Both the position numbers and the translations under genes were made by a program. The notes beneath the pieces were generated by a model, which ran no database searches, was not told where the DNA came from, and saw only the letters and a list, made by a program, of their open reading frames with translations. Positions 57,915 through 64,000 of a stretch of DNA of 64,000 bases are shown piece after piece (the stretch's first letter is position 1; the number at the start of each line of letters is the position of its first letter). This DNA comes from Moniliella sp. 'wahieum' (taxonomy: Eukaryota; Basidiomycota; Moniliellomycetes; Moniliellales; Moniliellaceae), in assembly GCA_003971905.1 (NCBI GenBank), contig RSEE01000072.1, positions 248,001 through 312,000 of the forward strand, in the 5' to 3' direction.

Positions 57915-60313
57915 ATGGCCAGCATGCTCAAGGGCTTCTGGCCCTCCGGCCCCAGCGACCAGATGACGCCGCGTGCCTCCGCCATCAACGAGCAGCGCAA
58001 CCCCTTCGACGCATCCGCCGCCGCCGCCACCCCGTCCGCCAGCGCCGCCGCTGCTGCTGTCGCCGCTGCCGCCACCGGCCAGAGCCCCTCGCCCAGCTCC
58101 TCCCGCCACAGCAGCGGCGCCGCCACCCCCCATGTCCACCCCCCCTCTGCCGCCTCCTCCCGTCCCTCCAGCACCCTCTCGACCCGCATCGTGCCCAACG
58201 GCCTCATGCCCTCGGGCCTCCGCACCCCCGGCGGTGTCGCAACCCAGGCCACCGTGCCCACCACTCCCTCAGCACTGCCCCGCCCGAATTCGACATCCTC
58301 ATGCCCCAGCGCTCCAAGGAGGCTGACCTGGCTCCCTCGGGCCCCCCCCCCTCCCACCCCCCTCGGCCACGGGCCCCTCGCTTTGTCTGCTCCTACCGCT
58401 TCCCCCACCCCCCCGTCTCCAGCAGGCGTCCCCCCAGCGGTCGACGTCGGTGTCGGTGTCGGTGTCGGCGTTGGCGTTGGCGTTGCTCCCCCTGCTGCGT
58501 CGGGCAAGACACGGAGCACGTCTGCACCCAAGGGCCAATTGACGGTGACCATCCTCGGCGCACGCAACTTGCCGGGCACTGGCCCCGACAGTCGTCCCTA
58601 TGCAGTGGTGAGCTTTGACAAGAATGAGTTTGTTGGAAGGGAGCCAATCAATGCTCCTGGCCATGCACCTCTTGCTCCACCCTCGTGGGCAGGCGAGGAG
58701 CGAATGGTGCTGGACCAGACCGACCAGGGCTTTGACCCCGTGTGGGAGGACAAGGTGACGTTTGATGTGACCTACGAAGGCCCCAAAGTGTTCATCTCGG
58801 TCTATGATCGCCAAGCTGAGGACGAGGGCTTTTTGGGCATGCGCGACATTACGCCTGTTCTCCGCGAACATTCCCCGAGCGAGCAATGGTACCCGCTGAT
58901 CGGCCGTGAATTTTCCCCTGCTGGGGCCTCGATCCCTGTTGAAGGTCCCAGCACCACGCGAGGGGAGATTCTTGTCAAGCTTTGGTACGAGCGTCGTCCC
59001 CAGCGCAAACTCACCCCGCGTGATTTCGAGTACATGAAGCTCATTGGGCGTGGCACGTTTGGGCGCGTGTTCCAAGTGCGCAAGAAGGACACGCGTCGTA
59101 TCTACGCGATGAAGGTGCTCAACAAGCGTGAGATTGCCCTGAAGAAGGAGGTAGTGCACACGATGGGCGAACGCAAGATTCTTGAAAAGTCGCTCGACTG
59201 TCCTTTCCTCGTCGGACTCAAGTTCTCGTTCCAGTCGGAGACGGAACTGTTTTTTGTGACGGACTACAAGTCGGGAGGGGAGCTGTTCTGGCACCTGCAA
59301 CGCGAGGGCCGCTTTACGGAAGAACGGGCCAAGTTCTACATTGCTGAGCTGGTGCTCGCCCTCGAACATTTGCACAAGTTTAACATTGTTTACCGCGACC
59401 TGAAGCCCGAGAATATTCTTCTCGACGCCATGGGACACGTTGCGCTTTGCGACTTTGGGCTGTCCAAGCCCGACCTGGGCAATGGCCAGCTCACTTCCAC
59501 CTTCTGCGGCACAACGGAGTACCTTGCGCCGGAGGTACTGCTCGACGAGTCGGGCTACTCCAAGCTGGTCGACTTTTGGAGTCTGGGCGTGTAAGTCAAC
59601 CTATCTATCTATTTTTTGGATGAGAGAATGATGGACGGGAACTGACTTTGATTGGGTTGATAAGACTTCTGTTTGAAATGTGCTGCGGCTGGTCTCCCTT
59701 CTATGCCGAAGACACGCAGCAAATGTACCGCAACATTTGCTTTGGCAAAATCAAGTTCCCACGGGGCGCGATTGGGGACGATGGCAAGCAGTTTGTCAAG
59801 GGCCTGCTCAACCGTAACCCCAAGCACCGTCTTGGAGCCTCGCACGACGCGCAAGACCTCAAGGAACATCCTTTCTTCAAGACGATCGACTGGGATTTGT
59901 TGGCGAGCAAAAAGATCCCGCCTCCGTTCAAGCCGTTGGTCGAGTCGGAAGAGTCGGTGGCCAACTTTGACCCCGAGTTTACCGAGACGGACCTGCGGAG
60001 CGTCGTGCGGGGCGAGAAGAATGGCGGGGTGGGCTTGGCGGACGATGCGCAGCTGGGCGGCCACGCACCGCAAGAGGAAGACGACGAGGTTCTCTCCTCC
60101 TCGATCCAGCACCAGTTCTCTGGTTTCTCCTACTCGGGACGCGGCGACGACTGGATGGGCGCCTCGCTCAGCGCACGCTCCCGCCGCGGCTCCAACGGCC
60201 TCGCCTCGTCCATCGCCTCCCGCAGCGGCGGCAGCCTGTCCATGTCACGCGTCGACCACGATGGACTGGCACGGGGCGAGCGGGACATGAGTCTCGATCC
60301 GCCGGATGCGTGA
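57915..60313 (+). CDS. SCH9: AGC-family protein kinase with C2 domain, Sch9 type
   Basis: Nutrient/TORC1 effector kinase (S6K-like role in fungi). Start MASMLKGFWPSG at 57915. A Ser/Ala/Pro-rich N-terminus leads to a Gly-Val repeat (about 58450-58485). The C2 domain follows: GQLTVTILGARNLPGTGPDS, DPVWEDKVTFDVTYEG, KVFISVYDRQAEDEGFLG. Kinase domain from about 59025: FEYMKLIGRGTFGRVFQVRK, ATP lysine in YAMKVLNKRE, catalytic YRDLKPENILLD, DFGLSKPDL, activation-loop TSTFCGTTEYLAPE (PDK1-site Thr). A 74-nt intron (59591-59664) follows SLGV, then LLFEMCCGWSPF. The C-terminal tail holds SGFSYS, matching the AGC hydrophobic motif FxxFS/TY. Nearly unbroken over 2.4 kb, in contrast to its neighbours. 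Only 58210-58440 may be misframed: FDILMPQRSKEADLAPSGPP in the adjacent frame looks more natural. TGA at 60311-60313. Confidence 0.94.
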
Positions 60314-60403
60314 GCGGGAGCGTCAGCGGCAGCGTCAGCGGCAGCGGCAGCGCGAGCGGCGCGAGACGCCCATGCTCGCTTGGATTGCGCGTCGCGCGGA
60401 TCT

Positions 60404-60431
60404 TGAGTACTGAGTATTGAGTACTGAGTGT
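60404..60431. repeat. TGAGTAC heptamer, 4 copies
   Basis: TGAGTAC, TGAGTAT, TGAGTAC, TGAGTGT in tandem. The unit is the reverse complement (rotated) of the CAGTACT pairs at 29431-29444 and ACTCAGT pairs near 51386. Confidence 0.88.
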
Positions 60432-60689
60432 TGAATCTTGCTATTGCCATTGATCCTGAGTGGCCTGAGCACTCAGCTGAGTTGACTTGAGCACTCGGAC
60501 TGAGTTGTGATGCCGCCCCCCCCCCCCATCCACATGGACTCTGTTGTATCTCATTCTCATGTCGAATGTGCCAGCGTCCCGCGTTGCTTGCTTCCCGCGC
60601 TGCCTGCTGTGTGCTGGGCGCGGTCATTGCTACGGGTTTTGTTTCCACATGATCTGATCCGCGCTGCTCGGCACGGCTGTGCCGAGTGC

Positions 60690-60726
60690 TGAGTTGGGCT
60701 GAGCTGGGCTGAGCTGGGCTGAGCTG
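60690..60726. repeat. 10-bp tandem repeat TGGGCTGAGC, about 3.5 copies
   Basis: Direct 10-bp units in the SCH9 3' flank. Confidence 0.8.
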
Positions 60727-61076
60727 CGTGCTGAGGCTGAGTTGCTGCGCTGGGCAGGCGTGTGTGCGTCATGGGTGGGGAGCCAGCGTGTAGGGGCTAC
60801 ATGTTACACGTGTGCATACGCTGGTTGTACAGTGCGTGCGTGTGCGTAGTACATAGTCCGAGCGAGGTGCTCGCAGTGGTTGCTCGTCGGCACAGCCACG
60901 GCTGGTGAAATTGTGAAAGGCGGTGGATGTGGTCAGCCGAAAATGAACATTTCAGCCCACAGCCCCCAGCCGCCCCGAGCCGCTGCGCTGACGTAACCCC
61001 CGCCCTCCTCGCGGCTCCAGATGGCGGCGATGCGCCTGGGCCCGGCGCGCTCCTCCTTCTCTACCGCCTGGGAAGC

Positions 61077-64000
61077 ATGGATGGCGTCCTCGTGCCCCGG
61101 TCTCCGGCCCTCGACGACGCGCAGGCCGCCGTCGAGGCCGCCGCGCGCGACTTTGCCAACCCCGACCCCCTGATCCGTGCGCGCGGCGAGCGCGTCTTTC
61201 TCGCCGTGCGCCAGGCCGAGCACGCCGTCGACTATGCATGCTTCTTCCTCGCCCACTCGCACGACGCCTTTGTCCTCTTCCAGTCGCTCGGCATGCTCCT
61301 CGCCGTCCTGCCCACCATCTCGCCCGCGCACGCCTACCCCGTCTCGGCCCACGTCCCCTCTCGTGGTCCTGCGCGACTTTGTCACCCACGTCACGCTCCG
61401 TCGCTCGTCTGCGTCGTCTGCGTCTGCGTCTGCATCTGCATCTGCGTCTGCGTCTCCTCTCCCACCCGCCACGTCGTTGCCCTCGTCTGACGCCTCGTCC
61501 GCGCCTTGGCCCGCATACGTCCAGCGCCGCGCCTTCCAGGCCATTGCCGCCATTGGCAAAAAGGCGCTTGCTGTCGACCTGGCCTTGGCCAGCCAACAGT
61601 CCCCTCCGGCATCCCTGACCAGCGTCGCCCAGCAGCATGCCGACCAACTCAACAGTCTCTTCTCTTCGCTGCTGCAGCCCAGCACTCTTTCCGTCTCGCC
61701 CTCCGATCTGCCTGGCCTGGGCCTGGGCCTGGTCCATGCGACCATAGACGAATATTCCCTCGCCAGTGCCGCCACCGCCGATCCTGATACGTCCGCGGCC
61801 CGTGGGGGTGAAGAAAAGGGCAAAGCGCGCGCGGTGGAAAAGGGGCCCCGTAGGACTCACTGCATCTGTCCACCTATTGTGCAAGGCCGCGTTCCAGGTA
61901 TGTGACTTCTCCTTGTCTTCTTGCGCAAAGACATGAGTGATGAGGATTGGTGGAGGACTGGGACTGACCTGCATGCCCTGGATCCAGAGCTATTCCTACG
62001 CCATGTGCTCCCTCTGGTTCTCAATCAAGTCAAGGATCACATCTCTTCCTTTACATCTCAGTCAGAGGCGGTCGTGCTCAGCGCATTGGTTGCGTTGGAA
62101 GATTTGCTGGGCTGGGCATTCTTGCAAGACGATGTGCTGCGGATCGCTGAAGAACGACTGCAGTCTTCTCCTTCGGACGGGACGAATGATTTGGGTTCGT
62201 TGACTTTGGACGACCATCTTCTTGCTTCCGGGCTGGCCAAACAGACTGCCTCCACGTCAGACACCTTCGTTCCCGAGGCTTCGGAGGTCCCCGTTGTGCT
62301 TGCTCATCTCGATTCGGGCCTGTCGGAAGAGGTGGGCATTACCAACATTGGCCCGCGCATTCTCTTTTCGCCTGACCTGCTTTCGCTTTTATCCGAGACG
62401 TATCTCGTCGCCCTCCGCTTGGCTTCTGCAGGGCAGGGGGGTCTTTGATTGAGCCCCTGGTCCATCGGAGCAAGACATGTATCTTGCTCGCGCAGGCGTT
62501 CGTGCCCGTTGCTCTCGATGCTCACACTGCCACGTCGTCCCCCATGGATACACTCTCCCTCCGCCAGCGCTTAGAGAGTCAACTCTTTCTATGGGGGAAT
62601 CAGGTCAAGCCGGTCGATCCCGAGGGCTTGGCTGTGCCCGCCGTGCCCGGTTTGGCAGTGGCCAACGACGCGAACAGTACGGTGCCCACCTGCTTTTCTT
62701 GGCTCGGACCGCGTTGGTGGCAGTGCAACTGTCGCCCGCGTGGCTGCTGAGCGCCACCTTGGCCCCGGCTTCCGGGGAGACGTCACAATTGTGTGCGCTG
62801 CTCGAATCCCTTGCCCATCTAAGCCGAGCTACGTTTGCCTATGCATTTGGCTCCACTTCCATCACGCTTACTGCTCAGGGCGATCGGGAGCAGGCGGATG
62901 CTCAGCGGGAGGAAGTGGTGAATCAGCTGGTTGCAACTTGGATCGCTCTCAACCAAACCTTGACCAGCGAGACTTCCAAGCTCGTAGCCGCTGAGGACCC
63001 CGACGACCCGTTTCATTTGCCTGCGGTCGCTTCCACAGGAAGCGTGAGCGCATCGGCAAGCACGCTCATGACCGCAGTCAGCATGATGCACACGGTAGTG
63101 CAGAGTGAAGTGGTTCAACCCTACGTTCGAGGAAGACTTACTTCGGCTGCCCTGCTCGTCTCGCTAGAGGCGCAAGATGGCATGTCGGAGCAAGGAGAGA
63201 GCGACGAATGACCTTGAGCTGTACGCAGACCAACTGACCAGTTGGGTCTTCTGGCGCGCACCGACGCGCTCTCCTCCCTCTCTCTGTTGGCCGAGTACCT
63301 TCAAGGCTGCTTTGCTGCTCTGGAGGCAGCTCAAGCGGGGCAAGACCTTGACTCGACGTGGGAACAACTCAATTGGCTCTTGCTCATTGCCGGCCACGTT
63401 CTTGCCGACGCATCCCAAGGCGAGACCCCTTCCCCTCCCATTGAGATTGCAGAAAAGCTCACCCCACACGGAGGCGGAGAGGGAAGCCGCTGCAGCGGGG
63501 CAGGCTGCCCTTGGCGTGCTCTTGGCTGACGTGGGCACTTCTCGTCTCTTGGCTCTGACCCAGCGGTCCGAGGGAGGTGAGCCCCTTGGTACTGCAAACC
63601 TGGCTTTGGTTTACCGGTCGATGGGCAACTGCCTACTTGTTCTCCTCTGTTGCCGGGGGCGCGCTGACCGCGGATGCGGGCGCGTCAACATTACGTTCGT
63701 TGATTCAAGCGATCAGTCTCGCCATTCAAACTTGGTCCTCGGATGCCGACGTGGTGGGCGAGGCGGCCGCGTGCGTCAAGTCGTTCCAATTGTCCGAAGC
63801 GTTGCCGGGCAAGTTTTTGACGGACGAGTCGTCGACCAATCTTCTGTTTTCGGCCATTCTCCAATCGCTTCCTGTTCTGCCGGCCGGTACACACGGTAAG
63901 CTCATTGCCGCGGCTGTGGGCTTGATCTTTTCTGGCCCCCGCTCGGCCGCGCCTCAGGCTGAGCTGGCCTTCCTTCGTCTGACGGGTTACATCTCGACTC
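61077..64000 (+). CDS. Karyopherin/exportin-like HEAT-repeat protein (partial)
   Basis: Start MDGVLVPRSPALDDAQAAVE at 61077; an in-frame ATG at 60927 is possible but precedes low-quality sequence. The N-terminus AARDFANPDPLIRARGERVF and LAVRQAEHAVDYACFFLAHS, with DAFVLFQSLGMLLAVLPTIS, has the helix spacing of the importin-beta/exportin N-terminal region (exportin-4/7-like: residues for a failed-to-reach-end, HSxxxxxxFQxL pattern). It continues WPAYVQRRAFQAIAAIGKKA, DLHALDPELFLRHVLPLVLN, ALVALEDLLGWAFLQDD, LVYRSMGNCLL-like HEAT helices and ASLAIQTW-like sequence to the window end, still open. An intron is likely near 61893-61930 (GTATGT...). Several frame changes (61360, 61845, 62445, 62660-62750, 63205, 63530). 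Nuclear export or import is inferred from the family fold only. Confidence 0.6.

Larger units (their letters stand above)
60314..61076. other. Intergenic region with short tandem repeats
   Basis: AGCGGCAGCGTC-type 6-bp repeats just after the SCH9 stop, TGAGTAC heptamers at 60404-60431, and a 10-bp TGAGCTGGGC repeat at about 60690-60726. No gene seen. Confidence 0.6.

Overview
The window is nuclear DNA of a GC-rich filamentous or yeast-like fungus. Short GT-AG introns (48-136 nt where I could place both ends), intron-containing tRNAs and a set of fungal proteins (Pbs2-type MAPKK, Sch9-type kinase with C2 domain, Grr1-type F-box/LRR protein, Scw1/Whi3-type RRM protein, Nbl1/Borealin, Tma16) point to Dikarya. 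Basidiomycota, perhaps Ustilaginomycotina, is my best guess from gene style; I cannot name a genus.

Layout. 0-8.6 kb: HOG-pathway MAPKK (minus), a long gene-poor stretch, then a Ykt6-like longin protein with a farnesylation-type C-terminus (plus). 8.6-12.4 kb: splicing factor Cdc5/Cef1 (plus) convergent with a Borealin/Nbl1-like protein (minus). 14.5-19.8 kb: two unrecognised minus-strand genes, one disordered and one membrane protein. 20.9 kb: tRNA-Arg(ACG). 21.6-23.2 kb: secreted, probably GPI-anchored alpha/beta hydrolase (minus). 25 kb: eIF1A (minus). 25.4-27.4 kb: repeat-rich gap. 27.5-29 kb: C2H2 zinc-finger protein. 29.8-31.7 kb: Utp7. 32.4-33.3 kb: 14-3-3, convergent with Grr1 (33.8-36.1 kb, minus). 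36.4-37.8 kb: RRM protein. 39.3-40.9 kb: coiled-coil protein (minus), divergent from Vps1 dynamin (41.4-43.5 kb). 44.2-46.2 kb: isovaleryl-CoA dehydrogenase. 46.6 kb: tRNA-Ser(CGA). 47-48.3 kb: SurE-like phosphatase. 50 kb: cytochrome-b5-domain protein. 51.7 kb: tRNA-Gly(GCC). 51.7-55.1 kb: AT-richer, gene-poor island. 55.2-57.3 kb: Tma16 and a BCL7-like protein. 57.9-60.3 kb: Sch9-like kinase. 61.1 kb to the end: a karyopherin/exportin-like gene cut by the window edge.

Nothing suggests operons or a dedicated cluster. It is ordinary housekeeping content with a noticeable share of stress and nutrient signalling (Pbs2, 14-3-3, Grr1, Sch9).

Two features dominate the reading. First, almost every conserved gene is broken by single-base frame changes that look like lost bases in short homopolymers, so most reading frames are mosaics and boundaries given here span several frames. 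Second, the intergenic DNA carries many short tandem arrays whose unit is 7 bp, with unrelated unit sequences, plus dispersed GTGAC/GTCAC words.
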